DNA of 64,000 nt from Castellaniella sp. S9 (GCF_027257175.1 NZ_JAPFGD010000001.1:124001-188000); one strand, 5' to 3'; numbered from the stretch's first letter, positions 41,632 to 51,280 are shown. Made by a program: numbers and translations. The notes: generated by a model not told the origin, from the letters alone.

Positions 41632-42073
41632 GCGCACACCGCTGGCGGTGCTGATCGAACTGTCGCAGACCCGGGTCGACGAGGCCGGCCGGCTGCTGGC
41701 CGAGCTGGGCACCCAGCGCCGCCAGGCCCAGGACCAGCTGGACACGCTGGACGGCTATCGCAGCGACTACACCCTGCGCCTGCAGCTCAGCACGCAAGGC
41801 GGTCTATCCGCCTCGAATTACCATAACTTTAGGCGGTTTATCGCCACTTTGGACGAGGCGATATCCCAGCAAAATAAGATCATCGCCCAAATCGACACGC
41901 ATCTCGATGCCGGGCGCCAGCGATGGACCGCCGAAAAGCGTCGGCTCGGCTCCTACGAGGCTCTCCAGGCCCGCCAGGATCGCCAGGCCCGATACCGCGA
42001 GCAGCGCCTCGAGCAGCGCGTCAGCGACGAACTGTCGGCCGGCCTGCACCGGCGCGCGCGACGTGCCCATTGA
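41621..42073 (+). CDS. fliJ: Flagellar export stalk protein FliJ
   Basis: A 150-residue protein of almost continuous alpha-helical coiled coil, as expected for FliJ, the central stalk of the FliI ring. Landmarks are [40 protein letters not shown] and LEQRVSDEL near the end. It is tightly linked to fliI by overlap and is followed by fliK after 14 bases. Confidence 0.92.
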   Translation: MANERTPLAVLIELSQTRVDEAGRLLAELGTQRRQAQDQLDTLDGYRSDYTLRLQLSTQGGLSASNYHNFRRFIATLDEAISQQNKIIAQIDTHLDAGRQRWTAEKRRLGSYEALQARQDRQARYREQRLEQRVSDELSAGLHRRARRAH

Positions 42074-42087
42074 TTCGGAAACCAGCG

Positions 42088-43401
42088 ATGAACGTGCCTC
42101 TGATCTCCTCCACCGTCCCTGACGCCCAGATGCCCGGCCTTGCCGGGCGCGGCGCCGACGTGGCCGACGCACCGGGATTCTCCGACACGCTCTCGCAGCG
42201 GCGCGACCAGCTCCAGAACGCCGCTCGCCCGGCCCGTACAGCGGATGCGGCGGCCCGCGAGGGGGACGTTCCAGCCAATGACGAGAGCGCATCGCGTCCC
42301 CTGACGCCCGAGGAAACCCTTGCCCTGCTTGCCGCCGGCGCCACCCTCCCCCTCATGGGGACCGCGCAAGCGGTGGCCCGTGCCGAGGCCGCGGCCGCGG
42401 AATCCGGCGCCGCGCCGAACGGACGCGCCGTGGCGGACCAGACGGCACGGACGAACGGACGCGCGCCGACGGACGAACGCATCTCGACCGCCACGGCGGC
42501 CGACGGCGATCCGCAGGCACCGCTGCGGACCGATCCGCGCGCCGCGCTCAGCCAGGCGGATGCCGCCGTACCGGCCGGTGCCCGCAGTCGTGCGGAATCC
42601 GCCGACGCCGCCCTCGTCCAGGTCCAGGCCTCGGACGCCGGTGCCGCGCCGCGCGAACGGACGGCGCGGGAGGGCATGTCGGGCGTATCCAGCACGCCGG
42701 CTACGCCTCGGAGTGTGCGCGCCGCCGCTGATCCCCTCGCCGCCCAGGCCGCCAATTCCATCCCGCCGGGCCTCGCGGCCGCGTCCGCCATGGCGCGCCA
42801 GGAATCCTCCATGGCCCAGGCGCCGGGCGCCGGTGCCGAATCCGCCATGGCGCAGCTTGCCGTCAGCCTGCCGCACGCCCTGGGGCAGGCAGCGCCGGGC
42901 GCGCACGCCAGCCCCCTCGGGGCGGGCGCGCCCGCGGTGCCCGTGCCGCTCGGCGATCCAGCCTGGCCCGCGGACTTCAGCCGCCAGGTCCTCACCCTGA
43001 TCCAGGATGGCCGCAACGGCGCGCACACTGCGGAATTGCGCCTGAATCCGCCCGATCTCGGGCCGGTGCGCATCGTGCTGCACGTCAGCGACTCGGTGAC
43101 GCAGGCGCTGTTCGTCTCGCCGCACGCGCCGGTGCGCCACGCCCTGGAAAACGCCTTGCCCCAATTACAGCAACAATTGGCCCAGGCGGGTCTGTCGCTG
43201 GGCCAGGCCGACGTCAGCGACCACCAGCCCGGCCAACAACAGGCCTTCCATTCGGGCAACCCGCAGGGCCGCGGCGACACGGGCGGCATGCGCTTCTCGC
43301 TGGACGGCGAGGCCTTGTCGCCGGCCGCGCCCGTCCTGGCCGATGCCGTCCGGCCCCGTGCCGGCGGCGCACCTGACGCGCTGGTGGACACCTTTGCCTA
43401 A
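42088..43401 (+). CDS. fliK: Flagellar hook-length control protein FliK
   Basis: A 437-residue FliK. The N-terminal 290 residues are disordered and Ala/Arg/Pro-rich, and the C-terminal Flg_hook domain is LTLIQDGRNGAHTAELRLNP, PDLGPVRIVLHVSDSVTQAL and LPQLQQQLAQAGLSLGQADV. It measures hook length and triggers the FlhB switch. The start at 42088 (MNVPLISSTV) is preferred over the frame reaching back to 41923, which overlaps fliJ. It is the more canonical of the two FliK-type proteins in the window. Confidence 0.93.
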   Translation: MNVPLISSTVPDAQMPGLAGRGADVADAPGFSDTLSQRRDQLQNAARPARTADAAAREGDVPANDESASRPLTPEETLALLAAGATLPLMGTAQAVARAEAAAAESGAAPNGRAVADQTARTNGRAPTDERISTATAADGDPQAPLRTDPRAALSQADAAVPAGARSRAESADAALVQVQASDAGAAPRERTAREGMSGVSSTPATPRSVRAAADPLAAQAANSIPPGLAAASAMARQESSMAQAPGAGAESAMAQLAVSLPHALGQAAPGAHASPLGAGAPAVPVPLGDPAWPADFSRQVLTLIQDGRNGAHTAELRLNPPDLGPVRIVLHVSDSVTQALFVSPHAPVRHALENALPQLQQQLAQAGLSLGQADVSDHQPGQQQAFHSGNPQGRGDTGGMRFSLDGEALSPAAPVLADAVRPRAGGAPDALVDTFA

Positions 43402-43506
43402 ATTCGCGCTTCTCCCGCCTGACCGCGCGCGGGGCGGCTACAATTTCCGAGGCCCCCGATCGCAGGCGCCCTCGGCCATCATCCGCACACTCGCTCATCC
43501 GCAATC

Positions 43507-43965
43507 ATGCTCAGGCTCCTGAAACTCGTCCTCATGCTGGTCATCATCGTGGGCGCCACCATCGGCGCCACGATGCTGATCATGTCGCGGCAAGGCATCG
43601 GGTCGTCGGCGATCACCAGCCTCGCATCGACCGAGCCGCCGCCGGCACCCGCGCCGATCTTTGCCGAGCTCGCCCCCTTCACCGTCACGCTGTACGGCGA
43701 ACCCCGCAACCGCATCCTGTACGCGGGCGTCACGCTGCGGCTGGCCGACCAGGAATCGCGCAAGATCATCGAGGAATACATGCCCGAGGTGCGCGACCGC
43801 GCCCTCAGGGTGCTGTCCAGCCAGGACATCGCCCGCGTCCAGTCGCCGGACGGCCAGCAGGTGCTGGCCGACGCGCTGCGCGTCGCACTCGCCCGGCCGT
43901 TCGCGCCGCAGCCCGCGGGCCCGCGCATCGCCGACGTCCTGTTCACCGCGTTCGTGGTGCAGTAA
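43507..43965 (+). CDS. fliL: Flagellar basal body-associated protein FliL
   Basis: A 152-residue inner-membrane protein with one N-terminal transmembrane helix (LKLVLMLVIIVGATIGATML) and a periplasmic domain ending in the conserved VLFTAFVVQ. FliL supports stator function. It comes after a 105-base gap that may hold a promoter; TACAAT at 43440-43445 is a weak -10 candidate without a good -35. Its TAA overlaps the fliM ATG by one base (TAATG). Confidence 0.92.
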   Translation: MLRLLKLVLMLVIIVGATIGATMLIMSRQGIGSSAITSLASTEPPPAPAPIFAELAPFTVTLYGEPRNRILYAGVTLRLADQESRKIIEEYMPEVRDRALRVLSSQDIARVQSPDGQQVLADALRVALARPFAPQPAGPRIADVLFTAFVVQ

Positions 43966-44978
43966 TGCCCTACCAGAGCCTGCTATCCCAGGATGAGGTC
44001 GATGCCCTGCTCGCGGGGGTCACCGGCGAGGAAACAGCATCCCCGCCACCGCCCGAGGACGAGCCCGGCGGCGTCCGCGCCTACGACCTGACCTCGCCGG
44101 ACCGCGTCGTGCGCCACCGGATGCAGACGCTGGAACTCATCAACGAGCGCTTTGCGCGGCGGCTGCGCTCGATGTTCTTCAGCTTCATGCGGCGCAACGC
44201 GGACATCACCGTGAACGCCATCCGCATCCAGAAATATTCGGAGTTCGAGCGCAACCTGCCGGTCCCCAGCAACCTCAACATGGTGGCCATGAAGCCGCTG
44301 CGCGGCGCCTCGCTCTTCACCTTCGACCCCAACCTGGTGTTCCTGGTGATCGACAGCCTGTTCGGCGGCCACGGACGCTACAGCACGCGCGTCGAGGGCC
44401 GGGACTTCACCGTCACCGAACAGCGCATCATCCAGCGCCTGCTGGGCCTGACCCTGGAATGCTACGGCCAGGCCTGGGAAAACGTCTATCCGATCGAGTT
44501 CGAGTACATCCGCTCGGAAATGCACACCAAGTTCGCCAGCATCAGCAGCGGCAACGACATCGTGGTGGTCTCCTCGTTCAATATCGAGCTGGGCACCGCC
44601 GGCGGCAAGCTCAACATCTGCCTGCCCTATTCGATGATCGAGCCGGTGCGCGACCTGCTGACGCGCCCCTTGCAGCAGGCGGCCTCGGATTCGATCGACC
44701 GGCGCTGGACGCAGCAGCTGTCGCGCGAGGTGCGCAGCGCCGAGGTCGAGCTCGCGGCCGAATTCACCCAGATCGAGACCACCATCGGCGAATTGATCCG
44801 GCTGCGCGTCGGCGATGTGCTGCCGATCACCGTCTCGCCCAGGATCACCGCGCGCGTCGGCGGAGTGCCCGTGCTGGAATGCGGATACGGCACCTTCAAC
44901 GGCCGCTACGCCCTGCGGGTGAACCAGGTCCTGGCCGCCCCCCCCGAACAAACCCCGTCATCAGGCCCCAAGAAATGA
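43965..44978 (+). CDS. fliM: Flagellar motor switch protein FliM
   Basis: A 337-residue switch protein. The N-terminal CheY-P binding motif is LLSQDEVDALLAGV (residues 5-18). The middle domain contains VLRGASLFTF-type text (MKPLRGASLFTFDPNLVFLV) with the GGHG loop (SLFGGHGRYSTRVEG), and the C-terminal FliN-like domain ends VPVLECGYGTFNGRYALRVN. It forms the C ring with FliG and FliN. It overlaps fliN by four bases (ATGA). Confidence 0.97.
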   Translation: MPYQSLLSQDEVDALLAGVTGEETASPPPPEDEPGGVRAYDLTSPDRVVRHRMQTLELINERFARRLRSMFFSFMRRNADITVNAIRIQKYSEFERNLPVPSNLNMVAMKPLRGASLFTFDPNLVFLVIDSLFGGHGRYSTRVEGRDFTVTEQRIIQRLLGLTLECYGQAWENVYPIEFEYIRSEMHTKFASISSGNDIVVVSSFNIELGTAGGKLNICLPYSMIEPVRDLLTRPLQQAASDSIDRRWTQQLSREVRSAEVELAAEFTQIETTIGELIRLRVGDVLPITVSPRITARVGGVPVLECGYGTFNGRYALRVNQVLAAPPEQTPSSGPKK

Positions 44979-45490
44979 CCGATTCCAGCGACAAGGATAC
45001 GCAGGACCCGAACCTGCCCGGCTCCCAGAGCACCACCGACGATGACTGGGCGGCCGCCCTGGCCGAGCAGCAGTCCGCCCACGATCAGCCCACGCAGGCC
45101 GCCGGCCTGTCGCAGGACGACGACTGGGCGGCGGCGCTGGCCGAACAAACCGCCGCCTCGACGCCGCAGCCGGCCTCGGCCCAGGTGTTCCAGCCCCTGA
45201 CCAGCCAGGGCGGAGCCGCCGACAGCGACATCGACATGATCATGGACATCCCGGTGCAGCTCTCGGTCGAACTGGGGCGCACGCGCCTGACGATCAAGAA
45301 CATCCTGCAACTGGGCCAGGGCTCGGTGGTGGAGCTCGACGGCCTGGCCGGCGAGCCCATGGACATCTACGTCAACGGCTATTTGATCGCCCAGGGCGAG
45401 GTCGTCGCCGTCGAGGACAAGTACGGGATCCGCATCACCGACATCATCACCCCGTCGGACCGCATCGCGCGGCTGAACAACCGCCGCTAG
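44975..45490 (+). CDS. fliN: Flagellar motor switch protein FliN with duplicated N-terminal motif
   Basis: A 171-residue FliN. The C-terminal SpoA domain is standard (MDIPVQLSVELGRTRLTIKN, GSVVELDGLAGEPMDIYVNG, YGIRITDIITPSDR). The N-terminus carries the motif DDDWAAALAEQ twice, at residues 22-32 and 48-58; Salmonella FliN has one similar motif (DDLWAEALSEQ). The start overlaps fliM by four bases. It forms the bottom of the C ring and docks FliH. Confidence 0.96.
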   Translation: MTDSSDKDTQDPNLPGSQSTTDDDWAAALAEQQSAHDQPTQAAGLSQDDDWAAALAEQTAASTPQPASAQVFQPLTSQGGAADSDIDMIMDIPVQLSVELGRTRLTIKNILQLGQGSVVELDGLAGEPMDIYVNGYLIAQGEVVAVEDKYGIRITDIITPSDRIARLNNRR

Positions 45491-45497
45491 GGCCGTC

Positions 45498-45827
45498 ATG
45501 GAGCAGCCCGATCTCTTGCGCGTGACGGCCAGCCTGCTGCTGGTGGTCGGGCTGCTGCTCGCGCTGGCCTGGGCGGCGCGCCGTGGCGGCTGGCTGCGCG
45601 CGGCCACGGGCCGCGGCGGGTTGCGGGTCTCGGCCTCGCAACGCCTGGGCGCGCGCGCCTCGCTGGCCATCGTCGAGGTCGAGGACGCCCGCCTGGTCCT
45701 GGGCATCACTGCCCAGCAGATCACCCTGCTGCACACTTTGCCGCCGCGCGGCGACGCGCCGGACGCGGCCGAGGGCGCCGCGCGGACGTTCCCGGATGCG
45801 CTCGGCCGGGCGGTCACGAGGCGCTGA
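45498..45827 (+). CDS. fliO: Flagellar export apparatus protein FliO
   Basis: A 109-residue small membrane protein in the FliO position. One transmembrane helix ([20 protein letters not shown]) is followed by a cytoplasmic part with [20 protein letters not shown] and [14 protein letters not shown], the FliO signature. It helps assemble the FliP ring. Its TGA overlaps the fliP ATG by one base. Confidence 0.9.
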   Translation: MEQPDLLRVTASLLLVVGLLLALAWAARRGGWLRAATGRGGLRVSASQRLGARASLAIVEVEDARLVLGITAQQITLLHTLPPRGDAPDAAEGAARTFPDALGRAVTRR

Positions 45828-46642
45828 TGGGCATGGCGGCGTATTCATCGCTGCGCGAGGCGGCGCGGCGGCCCATCCGGGCGCGCCGCCTGCCGTGGCT
45901 GCCCGCCGGCATCCTGCTGGCGATCCTGGCGGCCGCGCTCTGGCCCGGCGCCACCCTCGCGCAGGCCACCCTGCCCGCCCTGACCGCGACGCCGGGCGCC
46001 GACGGCAGCCAGACCTGGTCGCTGAGCATCCAGACACTGGTCATGTTGACCATGCTGTCGTTCCTGCCGGCCGCCCTGCTGATGATGACCGGCTTCACCC
46101 GCATCATCATCGTGCTGGGCTTGCTGCGCAATGCGCTGGGCACCGGCGTGTCGCCGCCCAATTCGGTGCTGGTCGGGCTGGCGCTGTTCCTGACCTTCTT
46201 TGCCATGTCGCCGGTGTTCGACCAGATCTACGCCCAGGCCTACCAGCCCCTGAGCCGCGACGAAATCAGCTTCGAGCAGGCGATCGACCGCGGGGCCGGA
46301 CCCTTGCGCACCTTCATGCTGAACCAGACGCGCGAGGCCGACCTGGCCATGTTCGCCGAGATGGCCGGCGCCGCGCCCATCGAATCCCCCGAAGCCGTGC
46401 CCCTGCGCGTGCTGGTGCCGGCCTTCGTCACCAGCGAGCTCAAGACCGCCTTCCAGATCGGCTTCACGATCTTCATTCCCTTCCTGATCATCGACCTGGT
46501 GGTCGCCAGCCTGCTGATGGCGCTGGGCATGATGATGGTGCCGCCGGTCACGATCTCGCTGCCCTTCAAGCTCATGCTGTTCGTGCTGGCCGACGGCTGG
46601 CACCTGCTGCTGGGGTCGCTGGCCCGCAGCTTCTACCAATAG
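45827..46642 (+). CDS. fliP: Flagellar export gate protein FliP
   Basis: A 271-residue FliP with a cleavable signal peptide ending near [10 protein letters not shown] and four transmembrane helices. Conserved blocks are [40 protein letters not shown] and [20 protein letters not shown]. FliP, FliQ and FliR form the export gate. An ATG three codons downstream is an alternative start. Confidence 0.97.
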   Translation: MGMAAYSSLREAARRPIRARRLPWLPAGILLAILAAALWPGATLAQATLPALTATPGADGSQTWSLSIQTLVMLTMLSFLPAALLMMTGFTRIIIVLGLLRNALGTGVSPPNSVLVGLALFLTFFAMSPVFDQIYAQAYQPLSRDEISFEQAIDRGAGPLRTFMLNQTREADLAMFAEMAGAAPIESPEAVPLRVLVPAFVTSELKTAFQIGFTIFIPFLIIDLVVASLLMALGMMMVPPVTISLPFKLMLFVLADGWHLLLGSLARSFYQ

Positions 46643-46652
46643 GAGGCCGCCC

Positions 46653-46922
46653 ATGACGCCGGAAACCGTGATGTCCATGACCTACCAGGCGCTGCGGGTG
46701 GCCTTGTCCATGGCCGGGCCGCTGCTGCTCGTGACCCTCCTGGTCGGCCTGGTGATCAGCATTTTCCAGGCCGCCACGCAGATCAACGAGATGACGCTGT
46801 CGTTCATCCCCAAGCTGCTGGCCGTGGGCGCGACCCTGGTGCTGCTGGGCCCCTGGCTGATCAACACCATGGTGGACTACATCCGCATGCTGCTGGAGTC
46901 GATCCCCGGCCTGGCCCTCTGA
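46653..46922 (+). CDS. fliQ: Flagellar export gate protein FliQ
   Basis: An 89-residue two-helix membrane protein. LRVALSMAGPLLLVTLLVGL is helix 1 and KLLAVGATLVLLGPWLI helix 2, joined by FQAATQINEMTLSFIP, the family signature. GGAGG precedes the ATG by six bases. The size is exactly that of the family. Confidence 0.97.
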   Translation: MTPETVMSMTYQALRVALSMAGPLLLVTLLVGLVISIFQAATQINEMTLSFIPKLLAVGATLVLLGPWLINTMVDYIRMLLESIPGLAL

Positions 46923-46940
46923 GCCCGGTTTCGGCAGGCC

Positions 46941-47726
46941 ATGGTCCAGTTCACCGTCGAACAGCTTTACGCCTGGATCAATGGTTTCCTGTGGCCCTTG
47001 TTCCGCATCGCGGGCCTGGTGGCGATGGCGCCGATCTTTGGCGAATCCTCGATCCCCGTCCGGCTGAAGATCGGGCTGTCGATCCTCTGCACGCTGGTGG
47101 CCGCGCCGCTGCTGGGCCCCATGCCCGACATCCCGGCGGGTTCTTTCCAGGGCTTGCTGATCGCCGCCCAGCAGGTGCTGATCGGCATCGCCCTGGGCCT
47201 GTGCATGCGGCTGGTATTCACCGCCGCCATGATGGCGGGCGAGTTCGTGGGGCTGCAGATGGGCCTGGCCTTCGCCTCATTCTTCGATCCGGCCACGGGC
47301 GCCAATACCGCGGTCTTGTCGCGCCTGCTGAACCTGATCGCCATGCTGGTGTTCCTGGCCTTCAACGGCCACCTGCTGATGCTCGACGGCCTGGTGCGCA
47401 CCTTCGAGATCCTGCCTGTCGGCGCTCCGCTGGACCCGAACGGCTGGGGCGCGCTGCTGGAATGGAGCGGCCAGTTGTGGGTATCGGGCATGCTGCTGGC
47501 CCTGCCGCTGATCATCGTGCTGCTGACCATCAACCTGGCGCTGGGCATCCTCAACCGGACTGCGCAGCAATTGTCGGTGTTTGCGGTGGGTTTTCCCATC
47601 ACGCTGACCACGGGCCTGGTGGTGCTGGCCGTGGTGCTGCCGCAGACCTCGGGATTCCTGTCGCGGCTGTTCGAGGACGGCTACCAGGCGATGGCGCGCG
47701 TCGCGCGGGGCCTGGCCGGCCTCTAG
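46941..47726 (+). CDS. fliR: Flagellar export gate protein FliR
   Basis: A 261-residue protein with about six transmembrane helices, typical of FliR: FLWPLFRIAGLVAMAPIFGE, AAMMAGEFVGLQMGLAFASF and LSVFAVGFPITLTTGLVVLA. It completes the FliPQR gate and ends the long fliF-fliR operon. Its last four bases overlap the end of the convergent lipoprotein gene. Confidence 0.96.
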   Translation: MVQFTVEQLYAWINGFLWPLFRIAGLVAMAPIFGESSIPVRLKIGLSILCTLVAAPLLGPMPDIPAGSFQGLLIAAQQVLIGIALGLCMRLVFTAAMMAGEFVGLQMGLAFASFFDPATGANTAVLSRLLNLIAMLVFLAFNGHLLMLDGLVRTFEILPVGAPLDPNGWGALLEWSGQLWVSGMLLALPLIIVLLTINLALGILNRTAQQLSVFAVGFPITLTTGLVVLAVVLPQTSGFLSRLFEDGYQAMARVARGLAGL

Positions 47727-48280
47727 TGTCCTGTGCCGGAACGCCCGATCGGATAACTGACGCCGGGCGTATATGTGGTGCCCGACGGCAGCAGGGGCTG
47801 AGGCGTGTCGACGGCTTGCGGCACGGCCGGGCCGTCGGGCGCGGCGGCACCGCCCGCCGCCTCGGCGGATGCGGGCGGCGGCGTGGCGGCCGGACGATGC
47901 GCGGCGGCCGCCTGGTCGGCCTGCGCGGCGGTGCGCGGGCGGAAGTTATCGGGAATATTGACGGTGTTCTCCAGGCGCTGGAAGGTGCCGTCCGGGCCGA
48001 ATCGCAGCCAGGCCTCCTGGCGGACATACACGGCGTCGGTGGCGACGGTCCCCTTGTATCCCCAGCGTGCCAGCACCGTGTCGCCCTGCTGCCAGGTCTG
48101 GTCGGGCAAGGCGCCCAGGTATTCGGAGGCCTGCGCAAGGGTGGTGCGCCCGACGACGATCCGGTCGAGTCCGCCCGTATTGAATGTCTGACCGCTGAAA
48201 GAGCAGGCGGCCAGCAGCAAGGGCGCCAGCAGCGCGGCCGCCCGCAGCGCGCCGCCGTGCCCGGCCGCCGGTCTCCTCAT
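47723..48280 (-). CDS. Lipoprotein of unknown function in the flagellar cluster
   Basis: A 185-residue predicted lipoprotein with signal sequence and lipobox LLLAAC (Cys about residue 26). The middle (LDRIVVGRTTLAQASEYLGA, VLARWGYKGTV, AWLRFGPDGTFQRLENTV) looks like the SmpA/BamE fold. The C-terminal 70 residues are Ala/Pro-rich. It starts by a four-base overlap with flgL and ends by a four-base overlap with fliR from the other strand. Co-transcription with flgKL suggests a flagellar or envelope role, which is inferred. I do not recognise a named family. Confidence 0.72.
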   Translation of the reverse strand: MRRPAAGHGGALRAAALLAPLLLAACSFSGQTFNTGGLDRIVVGRTTLAQASEYLGALPDQTWQQGDTVLARWGYKGTVATDAVYVRQEAWLRFGPDGTFQRLENTVNIPDNFRPRTAAQADQAAAAHRPAATPPPASAEAAGGAAAPDGPAVPQAVDTPQPLLPSGTTYTPGVSYPIGRSGTGH

Positions 48281-49569
48281 TTGCCGCCCATGTTGAACAG
48301 GCTCAGGCCCTGGATGGTCTGGAACGCCAGCGACGCGCCCTCGAGGGCCATCTTGCGCAGATTGAGCTTCATGGTGGCGTCGTAGTAATCCAGGTCCTCG
48401 AGGCGCGACAGGTCCTTGGTGTAGCCCAGGTTGCGCTGCGTGCCGACGTCGTTCATGGCCTCCAGTTCGTTCATGCGCGCGCCGATCGACGAGCGCACCG
48501 TCAGGATGTTGTCATAGCCCGAGGCCAGCTGCTGCATGGCGGTGTTGAGCATGTTGCGCAGGCCGGCCTGCGCGCTGGCGTCCTCGGCGGCCGGCGCCTC
48601 GAGGGCGGCGATCAGGCCGCCCAGGGTATCGAACAGGTTGAAATCCCCGTCGTGCTGCATGGGGGTGACGGCGAAGACGTCGCCCGCCGCGGGTTCACCG
48701 GAGATCTGGACCTGGGTCCCGCTGGAAATCGCCGCCGCCGGGCTGCCGCCGTCGCTGCGGGGCAAGTCCAGCAGGGTGGCGCCGGGCGTGAAGGCCAGGC
48801 CCGTGAACGTTTCCGTCACCGGCCCCGTCGCGGGCGAATGATCGGTCACCGCCACGTCGTAAGTCGTTGCGCTGGTGAAGGTGATCTTGAATTCCAGGCG
48901 TGAATCGGCATTGCCCAGCGTGCGATCGACGACCGCGGGCGCGCCGAGAACCGCGGTGCCGCCACCGCCCGCGGCCACTTGCCGGGTGGAATAGGCGAGC
49001 GTACCGGGCTGGGCGCGCTCGAACACGTCGCTGCCGACGTCGCCCGCGGCGATCTGCCGGGTCTGGTCGGCCTGGATCTTGCGCTGGAGGCCATCGCCGA
49101 TGTATCGATACTTTCCGGACGCATCCAACTGGTAGGCGGGCGCCTGCCCCCGCGATCCGGAAAACACGTACTGCCCGTTGCCGTCGGTGGTGTTGGCGAT
49201 CGCCAGCATGGAATCGCGCGCACCCCGGAGGACCTCGGCCAGGGTGCCGCGGTCGGCGTCGGACAGCGCGCCGCCGCCCGCCTCGACGACGCGCGTGCGC
49301 ACGTCGGCCAGCAAGGTGGTCAGCGAGGTCAGCGCGTCCTCCTCGGTGCCCAGGTTGCGCAGCGCCACGGCGCGGTTTTCCGCGAAGCGCTGGTTCAGGG
49401 ATTGGGACTGGGCGATGTTGATCGACTGCGAGGCCGCCAGCGGGTCGTCGGCCGGCGTCACCATGCGCTGGCCCGAGCCGATCTGCTGGTACAGATGCAT
49501 GAGGTCGGCCTGCTGGGTGCCGATGGTCTTGAGGCCGGTGTTGAATAACAGGTTGGTGCTGATCCGCAT
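48277..49569 (-). CDS. flgL: Hook-filament junction protein FlgL
   Basis: A 430-residue hook-associated protein 3. The start is MRISTNLLFNTGLKTIGTQQ with the D0 helix, then LMHLYQQIGSGQRMVTPADD and PLAASQSINIAQSQSLNQRF; the C-terminal D0 helix includes LEDLDYYDATMKLNLRKMAL. It joins the FlgK layer to the filament. It is longer than enterobacterial FlgL (about 317) owing to a larger middle domain. It follows flgK by 28 bases and shares its sigma-28 promoter. Confidence 0.95.
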   Translation of the reverse strand: MRISTNLLFNTGLKTIGTQQADLMHLYQQIGSGQRMVTPADDPLAASQSINIAQSQSLNQRFAENRAVALRNLGTEEDALTSLTTLLADVRTRVVEAGGGALSDADRGTLAEVLRGARDSMLAIANTTDGNGQYVFSGSRGQAPAYQLDASGKYRYIGDGLQRKIQADQTRQIAAGDVGSDVFERAQPGTLAYSTRQVAAGGGGTAVLGAPAVVDRTLGNADSRLEFKITFTSATTYDVAVTDHSPATGPVTETFTGLAFTPGATLLDLPRSDGGSPAAAISSGTQVQISGEPAAGDVFAVTPMQHDGDFNLFDTLGGLIAALEAPAAEDASAQAGLRNMLNTAMQQLASGYDNILTVRSSIGARMNELEAMNDVGTQRNLGYTKDLSRLEDLDYYDATMKLNLRKMALEGASLAFQTIQGLSLFNMGGK

Positions 49570-49597
49570 GGCGTGTTTCCCGGGTTGAAGGCGCAGC

Positions 49598-51280
49598 CTA
49601 GCTGCGCAGGCTCAGGAGCGTGTCGAACAAGGTCGAACTGACGTCGATCAGGCGCGAGGCGGCGCGGAACTGTTCCTGGTACTGGGTCAGGTTCATGTAT
49701 TCCTCGTTCAGGTTCACGCCCGAGACCGCCTGCTGGGCCGCATAGTTCTGCTGGATCAGGGTGTCCTGCGCCTTTTGGGCCGTGGTGTTCTGCTGGGTCA
49801 GCACGCCGACCTTGTTGACGATCTGGGAATACGCCTCGTTCAGGCTCATGGCGCCGTTGCCCAGCAGTTTCGTCGTTTGCAGGGCCGCGAGCTTGAGCGC
49901 GTTGTCGCCATTGGCCGGGCCGGCACCGACGTCCGGGGTTGCCGGGTCGTCGTCGTGATCCACCGGCCCGGCCGCCGCGATCCGGCCCGGATCGCCGATC
50001 GCGACCTGCAGGCTGGCGGCGGCATCCCGGGTGGGCTGGATCAGCCAGCTGTCGCCGGGGGCGGCCGCGGCCACGCCCGAGAAATCGACCTCGATGCCGC
50101 CGAAGGACAAGGTCCCGTTGCCGGCGGCAGCCACGATGCCGTCGGACAAGCGGGTCACGACATAGCCGGCGCCGTCGTAGCTGACCTGATAATCCTGGGC
50201 GGTCAACTGGTTGATGTCCGTGATCGACACGGCCGGGTCCGCACCGGCGGCATTGCCTTCGCCGCGGATCACCTTGGGACCGGCGAGGCTGAAGAAGTCA
50301 CCCCCTGGCGCGCCGGTCAGGTCGTAGCCCTGCCGGTGAACCTCGTTGAGGGCCATGGCCAGGCCGGTCGCGAGGCGGCCGAGGTCGTTCTGCATGGTGT
50401 CCAGCGCCTCGCGCCGGAAGCTCAGCAAACCGCCCAGCGTGCCGCCCGTGATCGAACTGTCCTTGAGTTCGACGGCGGTGATGCCGCCCACGCCGTTCGG
50501 GATGGAATAGCTGACCGCCAGACGCGAGGGGTCGGACGCGGAAGCCTGTACACCCAGGTGGAATACGGAATCGCCGCCCAGGAGGACCTGGCCGTTGGCC
50601 ACCGTGATGTTCACCCGGTCGTCCTGCTCGAAGACCTTGATGTCGACGAGCTGGCCCAGTTCGGCCACCAGCTGGTCGCGCTGGTCGAGCAGGTCGTTGG
50701 GCGGCTGGCCGGGGGAGACGGCCTTGGCGACGGAGATCTGGCGGTTCAGGTCCTGGATGCGGTCCAGGGTGCTGTTGACCTGGGTCACCGTGGTGCGGAC
50801 CTGGGTGTTGATGTTGGCGCGCTGATCGTCGAAGAATGCGTTGGCATCGCGAATCTGGGTGGCCAGGCTGTTGGCGCGGCCCAGCAGTTCCTGGCGCGCC
50901 GCGCTGTCGGCCGGCGCCGTGGCCACCGCCTGCAGGCCGTCGAAGAACGCCTGGATGGCGGGGGTGATGCCGACGGTGCGGTCGGCCAACAGATTATTGA
51001 CCTGGCTGATCTGGTCGCCGTAGCTGGCCAGCGCCGCGCCCTTGGTCTGGGATTCGCTGAGCTGGCTGTACAGGAAGCTGTCGTAGGCGCGCTGCACGCT
51101 GACGGCCTGCACGCCCCGGCCCACCCAGCCGGCCGGGGTCTGCGCGGCACCCGCCGTCTGGACCATCACGCGCTGGCGGTTATAGCCCTCGGTCGCGCTG
51201 TTGTTGATGTTGTGGCCGGCGGTCTGGAGGCGGTTTTGCGCCACCAGCAGGCCGGCTTTACCCAAATTGGCCAAATTCAT
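49598..51280 (-). CDS. flgK: Hook-filament junction protein FlgK
   Basis: A 560-residue hook-associated protein 1. The conserved N-terminus is NLGKAGLLVAQNRLQTAGHN, NINNSATEGYNRQRVMVQT, and the C-terminus is VSGVNLNEEYMNLTQYQEQF. The start at 51280 (MNLANLGKAG) has AGGA seven bases upstream; the longer frame to 51319 was rejected. It is the first junction protein after hook completion. A sigma-28 promoter lies 67 bases upstream. Confidence 0.96.
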   Translation of the reverse strand: MNLANLGKAGLLVAQNRLQTAGHNINNSATEGYNRQRVMVQTAGAAQTPAGWVGRGVQAVSVQRAYDSFLYSQLSESQTKGAALASYGDQISQVNNLLADRTVGITPAIQAFFDGLQAVATAPADSAARQELLGRANSLATQIRDANAFFDDQRANINTQVRTTVTQVNSTLDRIQDLNRQISVAKAVSPGQPPNDLLDQRDQLVAELGQLVDIKVFEQDDRVNITVANGQVLLGGDSVFHLGVQASASDPSRLAVSYSIPNGVGGITAVELKDSSITGGTLGGLLSFRREALDTMQNDLGRLATGLAMALNEVHRQGYDLTGAPGGDFFSLAGPKVIRGEGNAAGADPAVSITDINQLTAQDYQVSYDGAGYVVTRLSDGIVAAAGNGTLSFGGIEVDFSGVAAAAPGDSWLIQPTRDAAASLQVAIGDPGRIAAAGPVDHDDDPATPDVGAGPANGDNALKLAALQTTKLLGNGAMSLNEAYSQIVNKVGVLTQQNTTAQKAQDTLIQQNYAAQQAVSGVNLNEEYMNLTQYQEQFRAASRLIDVSSTLFDTLLSLRS

